From Melioribacteraceae bacterium (lineage in GTDB: Bacteria > Bacteroidota > Ignavibacteria > Ignavibacteriales > Melioribacteraceae), in NCBI GenBank assembly GCA_027030245.1, contig JALVFE010000029.1, positions 1 to 64,000 on the forward strand: 64,000 nucleotides of DNA, read 5' to 3'. The position numbers and the translations under genes are program-made. This document shows, piece after piece, positions 55,500 to 64,000 of this stretch. Below the pieces are notes generated by a model that was not told where the DNA came from, did no database searches, and saw only the letters and a list, made by a program, of their open reading frames with translations. Every line of letters starts with the position of its first letter. Position 1 is the first letter of the stretch.

Positions 55500-57035
55500 A
55501 TGAAAACAACAAACAATAATGTTGAGGAAATTAAAAAATTAATTAAAAAATATTCCACCGGTTTTGATTACGGTGTAGGAGATACCGCAATAATTTTAGC
55601 TGCCGGCCACGGTAAAAGGATTAAATCACAAACCTCCAAAATGCTTCATAAAATTTGGGAAGTGCCAACCGTGGAGCGCGTTGTGAATGCTTGTCGAAAC
55701 GGAATTAAAAACTTAAATACAATTATTGTTGTCGGCATTAAAGCGGAAGATGTAATAAAAGTTGTAGGAAAAAGAAAAAACACCTCCTTTGCATATCAAC
55801 AAGTTCAAAACGGAACCGGTCACGCAGTTCAAGTAGCGTTAAAAAACATCAAAAGAAAATACGACGGGAATGTATATATTCTCCCCGGCGACATGGGGTT
55901 GATTAACGATAAAACGATGAGAATGTTTAAAAATAAATTTGTTAAATCAAACGCAGATTTAATGGTTCTTACAGGCATATATTCGGGCGATCCAAGAAAT
56001 AATTATTATGGAAGAATTGTTCGTGTAAAGAAGGAAGACATAAACGGAAAATCTTCCGGAAAAGATTTTGGTAAAGTAATTGAAATAAAAGAATATAAAG
56101 ATATTTTAAGTCTTAAAGACAACGAGAAATATATTGTTACATTCAACGGCAGAAAATATTCGTTCACCAAAGAAGAGTTGCTAAATAACAACGAGTTCAA
56201 TTCCGGTGTTTTTGCATTTAAATATAAACCGCTTAAAAAATTAATAAACAAACTGGAAAACAAAAACGTTCAAAAAGAAATTTACATCACCGACTTGATA
56301 AACGTATTTAATAAGAACGGATTAACCGTGAGAGCCGTTAGTCCGGAACAACAATATGTTATAATGGGATTTAATAACAAATCCGTGCTAAAACAGATGG
56401 AAAACATTGCGCGGAAAATGATGTACGACAAAATTAAGGATATAGTACAAATTGACGATCCGGATGATTTTTTCATTGCCGAAGAAGTTATAGAAGATAT
56501 TATAAAAGCGGACAAGAAAGGCAAACCGCTTGATTTAAAAGTCGGCAAAGGTGTTTATATAGGCAAAGGCGTCAAACTAAATTATAATTTAACTTTGAAA
56601 AAAAACGTATGTGTTCAAGGCAATGTTATTTTCGGAAAGAATGTTACTGTTTGGGAAAACGCTCATCTTTCTTGTTTCCCGAATCAAAAATTTATTATTG
56701 GCGATAACGTTGAAATTTTATGGGGAGATATAATAAAGGGAAATATAATTATCGGGGAAAACTCAAGGATAGAGTCGAGCGTAAACATGACCGGCTCGGA
56801 TGAATTTCCGCTTAGGATTGGCAAGAATGTAACAATAAAGGGAACAAGTTATCTTTTCGGAACAATTGTGGACGACGATGTATTTATAGAGCACAGCGTA
56901 CTTATTAAGAAAAAAGTGGATAAGTTGATAAAAAAGAACGGTGAAATTCAAAAAATCAGGTTTTATTTACCTATGCCGGTGGGAATTGATGCTATTGAAA
57001 GTATTGAAGAGTATAAAAAAAACGGAGCAAAATAA
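55500..57035 (+). CDS. GlmU-like nucleotidyltransferase with left-handed beta-helix
   Basis: N-terminal nucleotidyltransferase: LAAGHGKRIKSQTSKMLHKI matches the GlmU uridylyltransferase motif (LAAGxGTRMxS..PKxLH), and QNGTGHAVQVAL with LPGDMGLI follow. The C-terminal region from about residue 350 has hexapeptide-like turns (VFGKNVTVWENA, IIGENSRI, IIGDNVEI). The acetyltransferase signature of GlmU (NYDG...K) is not visible, so it may be a sugar-1-phosphate nucleotidyltransferase only. ATG at 55500 chosen because GGAG precedes it; 511 aa, longer than GlmU. Its 3' end overlaps the rpsT terminator. Confidence 0.75.
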   Translation: MKTTNNNVEEIKKLIKKYSTGFDYGVGDTAIILAAGHGKRIKSQTSKMLHKIWEVPTVERVVNACRNGIKNLNTIIVVGIKAEDVIKVVGKRKNTSFAYQQVQNGTGHAVQVALKNIKRKYDGNVYILPGDMGLINDKTMRMFKNKFVKSNADLMVLTGIYSGDPRNNYYGRIVRVKKEDINGKSSGKDFGKVIEIKEYKDILSLKDNEKYIVTFNGRKYSFTKEELLNNNEFNSGVFAFKYKPLKKLINKLENKNVQKEIYITDLINVFNKNGLTVRAVSPEQQYVIMGFNNKSVLKQMENIARKMMYDKIKDIVQIDDPDDFFIAEEVIEDIIKADKKGKPLDLKVGKGVYIGKGVKLNYNLTLKKNVCVQGNVIFGKNVTVWENAHLSCFPNQKFIIGDNVEILWGDIIKGNIIIGENSRIESSVNMTGSDEFPLRIGKNVTIKGTSYLFGTIVDDDVFIEHSVLIKKKVDKLIKKNGEIQKIRFYLPMPVGIDAIESIEEYKKNGAK

Positions 57036-57047
57036 ATTTGCTCCGTT
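57021..57047 (-). terminator. rpsT terminator, overlapping the GlmU-like gene end
   Basis: AACGGAGCAAA (57021-57031) and TTTGCTCCGTT (57037-57047), an 11-bp perfect stem with a 5-nt loop. On the minus strand it is followed by TTTTTT. The left arm lies in the last codons of the convergent plus-strand gene. Confidence 0.85.
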
Positions 57048-57066
57048 ACACTACGGAAAAATTCTT

Positions 57067-57330
57067 TTAATTTTTAGCCGCTAACGAATTAACATATTTT
57101 GTTAATCTTGCTTTCTTTCTGGCGGCATTGTTTTTATGCAACCTTCCTTTGCTAACGGCTTTGTCTATAACGGAAACAGCAGTTTTAAGATATTGTCCTG
57201 CCTCTTCTTGTTTTTCGGCGGATAATACCTTTTTCATTTCCGTTTTTATTCTGGAAATAGTAGCCTTGTTTCTTAAACGTCTTTTTTCACTTGTTCTAAT
57301 TCTTTTTTTAGCTGATGCGTGATGCGCCAT
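57067..57330 (-). CDS. rpsT: 30S ribosomal protein S20
   Basis: Small, strongly basic helical protein that binds 16S rRNA. The opening MAHHASAKKRIRTSEKRRLRNK and the end of the HKNNAARKKARLTKYVN block are diagnostic; 87 aa is the normal length. Monocistronic, with its own terminator, as is usual for rpsT. Confidence 0.97.
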   Translation of the reverse strand: MAHHASAKKRIRTSEKRRLRNKATISRIKTEMKKVLSAEKQEEAGQYLKTAVSVIDKAVSKGRLHKNNAARKKARLTKYVNSLAAKN

Positions 57331-57397
57331 TATTTTTCCTTCTATTTTTTTAGAACTACAAATTTAACATCATTTATCAAATATATCAAATAAATTT

Positions 57398-57985
57398 TCA
57401 CTCGACTTTTTTCAGTTCGGTGTTTATTTTAATTCGAACGGTTTTTCCGACAACGGCTCCGCCCAACTCCATTAACTTGTTCCACTTTAATCCGAAATCG
57501 AAACGGTTAATTTCGCCCTCAATTTTGAAACCGGCTCGTGTATTTCCCAACGGGTCTTTTATTGTGCCGTTGTGGGTAACGTCCAGTTCCACTTCTTTGG
57601 TTTTGTCTCTAATTGTTAAATCGCCAACCAGTTTGTATTTTTTTTCGCCAACCTTTTTAAAAGATTTGCTTTTGAAAGTTAATTTCGGAAATTTTTCAGC
57701 ATTGAAAAAATCATCCGATTTCAAATGTTTATCGCGCTTTTTGTTTTCGGTACTAATGCTGTTTACATCCGCCCAAAACTCAACTTGTGCGTTTTCAAAA
57801 TCATCTCCGGGGGTAATAATTTTTCCGCCGAATTTTTTGAACTTTCCTTCGACTTCCGTTATTACCAAATGTGTAACGCTAAAGCCGATAGTTGTATGAG
57901 CTTTGTCAAATTTCCATTTGGTTTGTGCCGCAATTACCGTGGAAACCAATAGTAAAATCAGAAATATGCTTTTTATGTTTTTCAT
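57398..57985 (-). CDS. Exported YceI-family lipocalin-like protein
   Basis: Signal peptide (MKNIKSIFLILLLVSTVIAAQ), then a YceI domain (KWKFDKAHTTIGFSVTHLVI ... ENKKRDKHLKSDDFF ... FKWNKLMELGGAVVGKTVRI). The family forms a lipocalin-like barrel that binds polyisoprenoid or amide lipids in the periplasm; the cargo is unknown. The ATG at 57985 has AGGAGA upstream, while the longer reading to 58078 lacks support. 195 aa. Monocistronic. Confidence 0.92.
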   Translation of the reverse strand: MKNIKSIFLILLLVSTVIAAQTKWKFDKAHTTIGFSVTHLVITEVEGKFKKFGGKIITPGDDFENAQVEFWADVNSISTENKKRDKHLKSDDFFNAEKFPKLTFKSKSFKKVGEKKYKLVGDLTIRDKTKEVELDVTHNGTIKDPLGNTRAGFKIEGEINRFDFGLKWNKLMELGGAVVGKTVRIKINTELKKVE

Positions 57986-58073
57986 TTTATCTCCTTTGTT
58001 TGATAGTGTTCCAAAAATATTCGGAACAAACCGATTTATTTGTATGGTATTTGATAAAAGATAACAAAAAAAA

Positions 58074-58103
58074 GCCAAAAAAAGGGGGGCAATTTAGCCC
58101 CCC
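58074..58103 (-). terminator. Terminator of the TonB-receptor fragment
   Basis: GGGGGGC (58084-58090) and GCCCCCC (58097-58103), 7 GC pairs around AATTTA. On the minus strand it is followed by a long T-run (TTTTTTTGGC). Confidence 0.9.
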
Positions 58104-58131
58104 TGGTTAAAAGTGTTTTGGCAGAGTGTTA

Positions 58132-58482
58132 TTACATCGATAATCTCAAGCGGGCATAAACAAATCTTCCGTTGTATCCGGAAGGAGTGAAATTGCTGTA
58201 AGGGAATATTCCGTTAAAACTGTTTCTTTTAATGTTTTTATCCGGATAAGCATCAAAAATGTTGTTTACGCCTACGGCCAAAGTAAGCTGTTGCATTAAC
58301 TCATAAGCAAAGTCAATGTTTGTATGCCATACTGTACCGAAAGTTTGATCTCTGGTCGGATCTTGATTGTACGATGTAAACTCGCCGTATCGGTGTAATC
58401 TTAATGTCGTGTTGAATTTATCGTAATTGTAACTAATCGCGAAATCCCAAGAAGAAAGAGGTTGAAAGTGAAAGTTTCTCAT
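58132..58482 (-). pseudogene. C-terminal remnant of a TonB-dependent receptor
   Basis: 116 aa matching only the last barrel strands of a TonB-dependent outer-membrane receptor: LRLHRYGEFTSY, TNIDFAYELMQQLTLAVGVNNIFDAYPDKN, and a final strand ending LRLSM. The plug, TonB box and most of the barrel are missing, and an in-frame stop lies just upstream. The ATG has a GAGG site, so a short peptide might be made, but it cannot form a receptor. A real terminator still follows. Relic of a deletion or of horizontal loss. Confidence 0.75.
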
Positions 58483-58651
58483 GGGTACCTCTTATATTTG
58501 TGGATAATGAATAAATCTAATGACAGATTTCCAGAAAAACAGTGGTATTTCGAATCAGATTTGAAGTCCGTTTTTTTCGAAAATAACATTTTTTATATAA
58601 TAAATCAATTAATCAAAAAGTTTATAGCGGCGGGAAAAAGAATTAAATATG

Positions 58652-58683
58652 CCGGAAAAGGGGATTAACTCTCCCTTTTCCGG
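58652..58683 (-). terminator. Terminator of the gamma-glutamyltransferase gene
   Basis: CCGGAAAAGGG (58652-58662) and CCCTTTTCCGG (58673-58683), an 11-bp perfect stem with a 10-nt loop, 35 bp past the stop codon. The following T-run is short (ATATTTAAT). Confidence 0.6.
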
Positions 58684-58717
58684 ACAATAAGCATTTTGTT
58701 TAGTATGTAAAAAGAAT

Positions 58718-60430
58718 TTAATATCCTTCTGCTTTTCCGGGGCTTCGTGGGTCTGAGGCGCCGTAAATCACACCCGATTTTTGATCTATTAAAATCGCTT
58801 GTGCTCTTCCGATTATTCGGAAGGTTGGATATAAGTTCGCGAACTCGTATCCCAATTTTTCCAGATTTTCCCGTACGTCTTTTACCACTGCAAAGCGCTC
58901 GGTAAAAATCTTATCCGGAAACCATTGATGATGGATTCTCGGTGCGTCAACCGCCTCTTGAATATTCATATCGAAATCGATTACGTTCATTATAACCTGA
59001 AGGACAACGGTAATAATTGTTGAACCGCCAGGGGAACCTACAACTATAAATGGTTTCCCGTTTTTCAAAACGATGGTTGGAGACATTGAGCTCAGCATTC
59101 TCTTTTCGGGTTGAATTGAATTTGCCTCGCTCCCTAGCAAACCAAACTGATTTGGAACTCCCGGCTTTGCACTAAAATCATCCATTTCGTTATTTAATAA
59201 AAATCCGGCTCCTTCAACAATAACTTTGGATCCGTAAGCCGAATTTATAGTGGTTGTAACACTTACGGCATTACCTGATTTATCGTAAATGGAATAATGT
59301 GTGGTTTCCGTACTTTCGGTAAACTTGGAAGGATCGCCTTCTTTAATTTTTTTTGAAGGCGTTGCCGTATCGGCAATCGATTCGTATATCTTTTTTGCGT
59401 ATTTTTTCGACAACAACATTTTCTTTGGCACCGGGTAAAAGTCTTCGTCACCTAAATGAGCTGTTCTGTCGGCGTAAGTGTATTTCATTGCTTCAACCAA
59501 CCGGTGAATGTGTTTGCTGCTTCCCCAATCGTCTCTATCTATATTATAATTTTCGAGAATATTCAGAAGTTCGATTAGGGCTATTCCTCCGGAGCTTGGT
59601 GGAGGCATTGAAACAACTTCATATCTGCGATATGTTCCGGTAACCGGTTTACGCTCGACCGGCCTATATTTCTTTAAATCTTCTTTGGTGATGTATCCGC
59701 CCATTTCCTTCATTTGCTTTGTCAACAATTCTGCAACTTTTCCGTCATAAAAGCCTTTTTGACCGTAATCCCTAATTTGTTCAAGAGTCCATGCTAAATC
59801 AGGTTGAACGAATAAATCCCCTTTTTCATATGGAATACCGTTTTTTGTAAACTTCTTGAAAGCAGCGGGATATTTTTTGAAATCGTTTAAGTGATTCTTG
59901 AACGATTCCGCTGTCCATTCATCCAAAATAAAACCATGTTTTGCCAAATCAATGGCCGGTTGTATTACCCGTGCAAGCGGCAACGTTCCATATTTTTTTA
60001 ACGCGTATATTAGTCCGGCAACACTGCCGGGCACACCTGCCGATGTAGCTCCTTGCTGACTTAATTCCGGTAGAAAATTCCCGTTTTCGTCCAAATACAT
60101 TTCGCGGAATGCTTTTAGCGGTGCTTTTTCCCTGAAATCGATTGATGTATTTTTTCCGTTGTTGAGATGAATTACCATAAATCCGCCGCCGCCCAGGTTT
60201 CCGGCATATGGATAAGTAACTGCAAGTGCAAAACCGACGGCAACCGCTGCGTCGACCGCATTGCCTCCGTCTTTTAAAATATTTACGCCGACTTCCGTGG
60301 CTAACGGACTGACGGTAACCACCATTCCGTTTTTTGCTTTAACCGGATCTCTCGATTTTGCGGAAAGATTTAATTGTACAACTATAATTAAAATAGTTAA
60401 AAATTTAATTAAAAGACTGTTGTTTTTCAT
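58718..60430 (-). CDS. ggt: Gamma-glutamyltransferase
   Basis: N-terminal nucleophile hydrolase that moves or hydrolyses gamma-glutamyl groups, mainly of glutathione, in the periplasm. Signal peptide (to LSAKS). The autocleavage site and nucleophile is T376 in ESTETTHYS. Downstream TTINSAYGSKVIVEGAGFLLNNEMDDF and SSMSPTIVLKNGKP are the small-subunit signatures. 570 aa, complete. Alone on its strand, divergent from the sensor kinase gene. Confidence 0.95.
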   Translation of the reverse strand: MKNNSLLIKFLTILIIVVQLNLSAKSRDPVKAKNGMVVTVSPLATEVGVNILKDGGNAVDAAVAVGFALAVTYPYAGNLGGGGFMVIHLNNGKNTSIDFREKAPLKAFREMYLDENGNFLPELSQQGATSAGVPGSVAGLIYALKKYGTLPLARVIQPAIDLAKHGFILDEWTAESFKNHLNDFKKYPAAFKKFTKNGIPYEKGDLFVQPDLAWTLEQIRDYGQKGFYDGKVAELLTKQMKEMGGYITKEDLKKYRPVERKPVTGTYRRYEVVSMPPPSSGGIALIELLNILENYNIDRDDWGSSKHIHRLVEAMKYTYADRTAHLGDEDFYPVPKKMLLSKKYAKKIYESIADTATPSKKIKEGDPSKFTESTETTHYSIYDKSGNAVSVTTTINSAYGSKVIVEGAGFLLNNEMDDFSAKPGVPNQFGLLGSEANSIQPEKRMLSSMSPTIVLKNGKPFIVVGSPGGSTIITVVLQVIMNVIDFDMNIQEAVDAPRIHHQWFPDKIFTERFAVVKDVRENLEKLGYEFANLYPTFRIIGRAQAILIDQKSGVIYGASDPRSPGKAEGY

Positions 60431-60554
60431 AATTCCAACTTCTTGTTATTAGTATAAAGTTAAATTAAAAAGTATTAGGGTTATAAAATTTTTCTGTTTT
60501 TTCGATGATATATGTTGTAACTTACAATAAATTTGCAAAAAAGGAAATCGATTC

Positions 60555-62996
60555 TTGGAAAAGAAGAAGCAAAACGTTTTTGGTGGTTCTTCCGGTTCCT
60601 TTCAAAAGGAAATGGTTAGCGGATTGAAAAGAACGCTCGGAAGCATAAGCATTCCGGCAGCTCTTATTTCTCGGGAGCATAAATTTCTATATGTAAATCG
60701 GGAATTTAACCGGATGTTCGGCGTAAAACTTCAAGATATCCCGGATTTAAAATCGTTTTTAGAAAAAACAACCGGTTCCGATAAAAAAGTTAAGCAAACG
60801 GAAAAGCAATGGAAAGCTGCAATAAATGAATTGGGCACAGGTAAAAAAAACTCTAAACAATTTAATCTAATTGTTAAAAGTGGAAACGAATTAAACTTCA
60901 CGGTAAAATTTATCTCGTATTCGCATGATTTTTATGGCGTTATTTTTGAACCCTATCAAAGAGAAAATCAAAATCTTGAAGATACCCGCTTAAATCTAAA
61001 TAAGTATCGCATATTTTTTGAATCGGCTAGCGAAGCAATTCTGTTGATGAAAAACAACAGGTTTGTCGACTGTAATAATAAAACCCTGGAAATGTTCCGT
61101 TGTACAAGAGAACAAATTATTAACCATTCGCCTCACGAATTTTCTCCAGCGTTTCAACCCGACGGAAAAAGTTCCAAACAAAAAGCTCAGAGTTTAATTA
61201 TAGAAGCGTATAATAAAAAATCAATAATATTTGAATGGGTTCACCGGACTTACGACGGGGAGCAGTTTTTTGCCGAAGTGAGTTTAACGCCGATTAGTTT
61301 CGATTCCGGGAAATTATTGCAAGCAGTTGTAAGGGATATTTCCGATAGGAAAAATATGGAGTTACAACTTAAAAAACGGGTAGAATTGGAAAACCTGCTA
61401 ACCTCAATTTCCGCAAAATTTTTAAATGTGGAAAGAAAAAATTTCCTGTCCGAAATAATTGACGCTTTTGGAAAATTAGCCGTTTTTTTGAATTTCGATG
61501 CTTGTTTTCTATTTGAGTTTTCGGACGATTATAAATTTATTTCTTGCAAAACGGCTTGGAGTAAATTCGGCGGTAAAAACTTCGGTAAGAACTTACAAAA
61601 TCTAAAAGTAGAAAACAGAAAGTGGTGGTTTGAAAAAATAAAAAAATTGCAACCGGTTATAGTTTCCTCTTTAAATCAAATTCCTAAAACCGAAAAAATT
61701 TGGATAAATGAGCTTAAAAAACAAAACATAAAATCGTTTATTAATATTCCTGTTCTTGAGGAAAATAAACTCTTGGGGTTTCTCGGGTTTACATCGGTTG
61801 AAAAAGAGTTGGAAGCAGATCAAAATTTGATTCCCGCACTTAAAATTTTCAGCGAAATAATTTCCAATTCTTTGATTAGACATAAAATAGAAGAAGAATT
61901 AAGGGAAAGCGAAGAACGCTTCAGAAGTTTGTACGAAAATGCCAAAATAGGAATTTATCGTAGTACTTTAGATGGTAAATTTGAGTTGGCTAATCCTGCG
62001 TTGATTAAAATGTTCGGGTGTAATTCTTTCGAAGAAATTTCGAAATTAAATATTCCCCGTGATTTTTATGTAAATCCGGATGACAGAAAAAAGCTTTTGA
62101 AATTGGTTAAAGCAAAAGGCGAAATAGACGGATTCGAAACTTTGATTAGAACCCGCAGCGGAGAAATAATAAATGTACGTGTTTACGGTAGAATAGTGGA
62201 AGATAAAAAAAGCTCGGAAAAATATTTAGAAGGGGTTGTTGAAAATATAACGGAAAAAAAACAAGCCGAAAAAGCTTTGATAGAGTCGAAAGAAAAAGCC
62301 GAACGCTCGGATAGATTGAAATCGGAATTCCTTGCACAAATGTCACACGAAATAAGGACACCGATAAATACAATATTAAGTTTTTCGAGTTTATTGAAAA
62401 GCGAACTGTACGATCTTGTTTCTGACGATATAAAGCAATCGTTTTCTTTGATTGAAAGAGCGGGGAAGCGAATTACAAGAACAATCGATTTGATTTTAAA
62501 TATGTCCGAACTTCAAACCGGAACTTACGAGCCGAGCAAAAAAGAATTTGATTTATTTTTGCGCGTAGTCGAACCACTTTATTTCGAATATAGTGCAACA
62601 GCAAAATCCAAAAACGTGGAAATGATTTTGAAAAAAACAAACGGCAATTATACTCTTTTTGCCGATGAATATACCGTAGGACAAATTTTCAACAATCTAT
62701 TCGATAATGCCGTAAAATACACGGAGAAAGGTAAAATTACGGTTTCATTGAAAAAGGATAAGGATAAAAATATTATTGTGGAAGTAGCCGATACCGGAAT
62801 CGGAATTTCGGAAGAATACCTTCCAAATTTATTCACTCCGTTTTCACAAGAAGAACAAGGTTATACGCGTAAATTTGAAGGGAACGGACTCGGACTGGCT
62901 CTTGTAAAAAAATACTGTGAAATTAACAACGCCGAAATTTCCGTTAAAAGCAAAAAAGGTAAAGGAACCAAATTCAGAATTCTTTTTCATGTATAA
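60555..62996 (+). CDS. Cytoplasmic sensor histidine kinase (PAS-PAS-GAF-PAS-HisKA-HATPase)
   Basis: No transmembrane segment or signal peptide. Domains in order: PAS about 25-135, PAS about 145-270, GAF about 290-430, PAS about 440-570, then a HisKA dimerisation domain with phosphoacceptor H598 (MSHEIRTPINTIL) and an HATPase domain (N-box NNLFDNAVKY, G1 DTGIGIS, G2 GNGLGLAL). Such kinases sense redox, light or small molecules; the PAS sequences do not reveal the ligand. It starts with TTG behind an AGGAA site. No response regulator is adjacent, so it is an orphan. Confidence 0.92.
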   Translation: MEKKKQNVFGGSSGSFQKEMVSGLKRTLGSISIPAALISREHKFLYVNREFNRMFGVKLQDIPDLKSFLEKTTGSDKKVKQTEKQWKAAINELGTGKKNSKQFNLIVKSGNELNFTVKFISYSHDFYGVIFEPYQRENQNLEDTRLNLNKYRIFFESASEAILLMKNNRFVDCNNKTLEMFRCTREQIINHSPHEFSPAFQPDGKSSKQKAQSLIIEAYNKKSIIFEWVHRTYDGEQFFAEVSLTPISFDSGKLLQAVVRDISDRKNMELQLKKRVELENLLTSISAKFLNVERKNFLSEIIDAFGKLAVFLNFDACFLFEFSDDYKFISCKTAWSKFGGKNFGKNLQNLKVENRKWWFEKIKKLQPVIVSSLNQIPKTEKIWINELKKQNIKSFINIPVLEENKLLGFLGFTSVEKELEADQNLIPALKIFSEIISNSLIRHKIEEELRESEERFRSLYENAKIGIYRSTLDGKFELANPALIKMFGCNSFEEISKLNIPRDFYVNPDDRKKLLKLVKAKGEIDGFETLIRTRSGEIINVRVYGRIVEDKKSSEKYLEGVVENITEKKQAEKALIESKEKAERSDRLKSEFLAQMSHEIRTPINTILSFSSLLKSELYDLVSDDIKQSFSLIERAGKRITRTIDLILNMSELQTGTYEPSKKEFDLFLRVVEPLYFEYSATAKSKNVEMILKKTNGNYTLFADEYTVGQIFNNLFDNAVKYTEKGKITVSLKKDKDKNIIVEVADTGIGISEEYLPNLFTPFSQEEQGYTRKFEGNGLGLALVKKYCEINNAEISVKSKKGKGTKFRILFHV

Positions 62997-63095
62997 TATT
63001 TTCTCCGGATTTTTCTTCGCTCTCTTTTTTCCTTTTATTTCGTATAAACTTATTAATTCCTTATTTTTGCGATTTGAAATTTAATTTTAAGTAAA

Positions 63096-63395
63096 ATGAA
63101 AGTAGCAATAGTAACATTACTCGTTTATTTAATAAATATTCCATTCGGATATTGGAGGGCGAAACAAGTCAAGAAATCACCTAAATGGTTTTTGGCAATT
63201 CACCTGCCTATTCCCGCAGTAATATTTCTGAGGATTTATTCCGGGATGGGGTTTCAATTATGGACTTATCCCTTGCTTGTGGGGGCGTTTTTCTTGGGAC
63301 AGTTAACAGGCGGGAAGCTAAGTGGAAATCAAAATATCGAATCGAAAAATAAAACGTCTTTAGAAACCGAAAAAATATCCGGCAAACCCGAGTAA
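63096..63395 (+). CDS. Small conserved membrane protein
   Basis: 99 aa with about three hydrophobic helices (residues 3-18, 30-47, 53-72) and a charged C-terminal tail. The mix of VYLINIPFGYWRAK and WFLAIHLPIPAVIFLRI is a plausible family pattern, but I do not recognise it. It overlaps the 3' end of the convergent metal-transporter gene by 36 bp. No ribosome binding site seen. Confidence 0.55.
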   Translation: MKVAIVTLLVYLINIPFGYWRAKQVKKSPKWFLAIHLPIPAVIFLRIYSGMGFQLWTYPLLVGAFFLGQLTGGKLSGNQNIESKNKTSLETEKISGKPE

Positions 63396-64000
63396 AAGAC
63401 CGGCAACAACATTTATGATTTTCAAAACAACAAAGCTTTTTTTCGATACGGCAAGCAAAGGTAACGTGCCGTGTCCGTCTTGCACAACGGAACTTGCAAG
63501 AAGAATACTAAACGGAATTGACCCGTTTGCAAAAAGCGTTACGAAAACTAAATGAGGTCCGGATTCGGGAATAATTCCGATTATTACCGCCAAAAGCAAA
63601 ACGGTTATATAGTTTGCCTGAATCCATGCATCCAAATCGAGGAAAGATTCCAATACATGAATAATCAGTAAAGCGCCGAAAGTCCACAAGAAAATTCTTA
63701 GCAAATGCCTTTTCAGAACATGCTGCCAAAGATGTTTTTCCAAAAAGTGGTCAGGAACCGTTGTGACGATGAAAAGCGCCGTTAAGTTTGAAATCAATAA
63801 AGTGACTTTTACCCAATCCCAGCCACCGTGTTCCGATGCGTTAGTAAGGAGAATTAAAAGAAATATTATCAAAACGCCGATAAGCAAAGCTCTTGGGAAC
63901 GTAATGTTTTTAAGTTGACGGATTATGTTATTATCGGGAAGGCAATCGCAATGCTCTTCTTCGTGAAGTTCAAAACCGTGAAGTTCACCGGCGATTAGTT
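63360..64000 (-). CDS. Putative heavy-metal transporter (ArsP_2 / putative manganese exporter type), partial
   Basis: The right window edge cuts the gene; the visible part is 213 codons, reading past the internal ATG at 63887. Five or six membrane helices are seen in this part, with IIGIIPESGPHLVFV and SVVQDGHGTLPLLA, which match the 10-TM putative manganese/heavy-metal exporter family. The upstream segment reads GELHGFELHEEEHCDCLP, a His/Glu/Cys-rich loop likely to bind metal. The start lies outside the window. Confidence 0.75.
   Translation of the reverse strand, partial: LIAGELHGFELHEEEHCDCLPDNNIIRQLKNITFPRALLIGVLIIFLLILLTNASEHGGWDWVKVTLLISNLTALFIVTTVPDHFLEKHLWQHVLKRHLLRIFLWTFGALLIIHVLESFLDLDAWIQANYITVLLLAVIIGIIPESGPHLVFVTLFANGSIPFSILLASSVVQDGHGTLPLLAVSKKSFVVLKIINVVAGLLLGFAGYFFGF

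Noticed and set aside
58462-58668. 68-codon plus-strand ORF as the missing part of the TonB receptor
   Set aside because: Opposite strand, no barrel-like sequence and overlaps the stub's start.

Overview
The window looks like a chromosomal segment around the replication origin of a low-GC member of the Ignavibacteria / Bacteroidota-Chlorobiota lineage. The pointers are: (i) four secreted proteins ending in a type IX secretion sorting domain of the 'YPNPFNP...LKVYDxLGREV...GIYFYKL' form, typical of Ignavibacteria; (ii) an S46 dipeptidyl-peptidase and a TonB-dependent receptor remnant, both common in this lineage; (iii) the block dnaA-dnaN-recF-DUF721-gyrB-gyrA; (iv) an AT-rich sequence with TTG/GTG starts. 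The species cannot be named from the sequence alone. No rRNA, tRNA, CRISPR array, transposase or phage gene was seen.

Layout. 1-700: palindromic dispersed repeats. 0.7-7.3 kb (minus strand): a small orphan protein, a secreted C1 peptidase, murQ, rsmG, mnmG and mnmE, with two perfect parS-type palindromes between mnmG and mnmE. 7.7-15.5 kb: a two-domain M16 peptidase and three type IX cargo genes, one of them frameshifted. 16-21.2 kb: a lipoprotein, then a four-gene operon (Lrp/AsnC regulator, Cys/Met-type PLP enzyme, homoserine dehydrogenase, aldehyde dehydrogenase) behind a good sigma70-type promoter. 21.2-21.7 kb: an inverted copy of the left-end repeat cluster. 22.2-24.5 kb: a cyclase-family hydrolase with an outer-membrane barrel protein. 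24.6-31.9 kb: rhodanese lipoprotein, FAH-family enzyme, a protein of unknown function, cupin, a miniature oxidase-like membrane protein, a beta-hydroxyacid dehydrogenase and a subtilase.

31.9-42.4 kb is the origin: a trans-sulfuration enzyme, gyrA, gyrB, DUF721, recF, dnaN and dnaA, all on the minus strand, with DnaA-box clusters on both sides of dnaA and a perfect box over the likely dnaA start. To its right on the plus strand lie a sugar-nucleotide epimerase, an asparaginase and a membrane HEGGH protein in an overlapping operon. Next come a secreted phosphoesterase and the pyruvate dehydrogenase operon (E1-E2-E3), which is interrupted by a 23S-intervening-sequence-type four-helix-bundle gene flanked by inverted repeats. 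53-64 kb holds the S46 peptidase, a GlmU-like protein, rpsT, a YceI protein, a TonB-receptor fragment, gamma-glutamyltransferase, a multi-PAS/GAF histidine kinase, a small membrane protein and the end of a heavy-metal transporter.

The most unusual signal is that all four type IX sorting domains carry a palindromic, REP-like DNA element at the same inter-strand loop. In three genes it is the same element, translated as a '(S)SPLAKG' linker. In the fourth it is an unrelated, larger branched palindrome. This resembles the protein-embedded palindromic elements known from Rickettsia.
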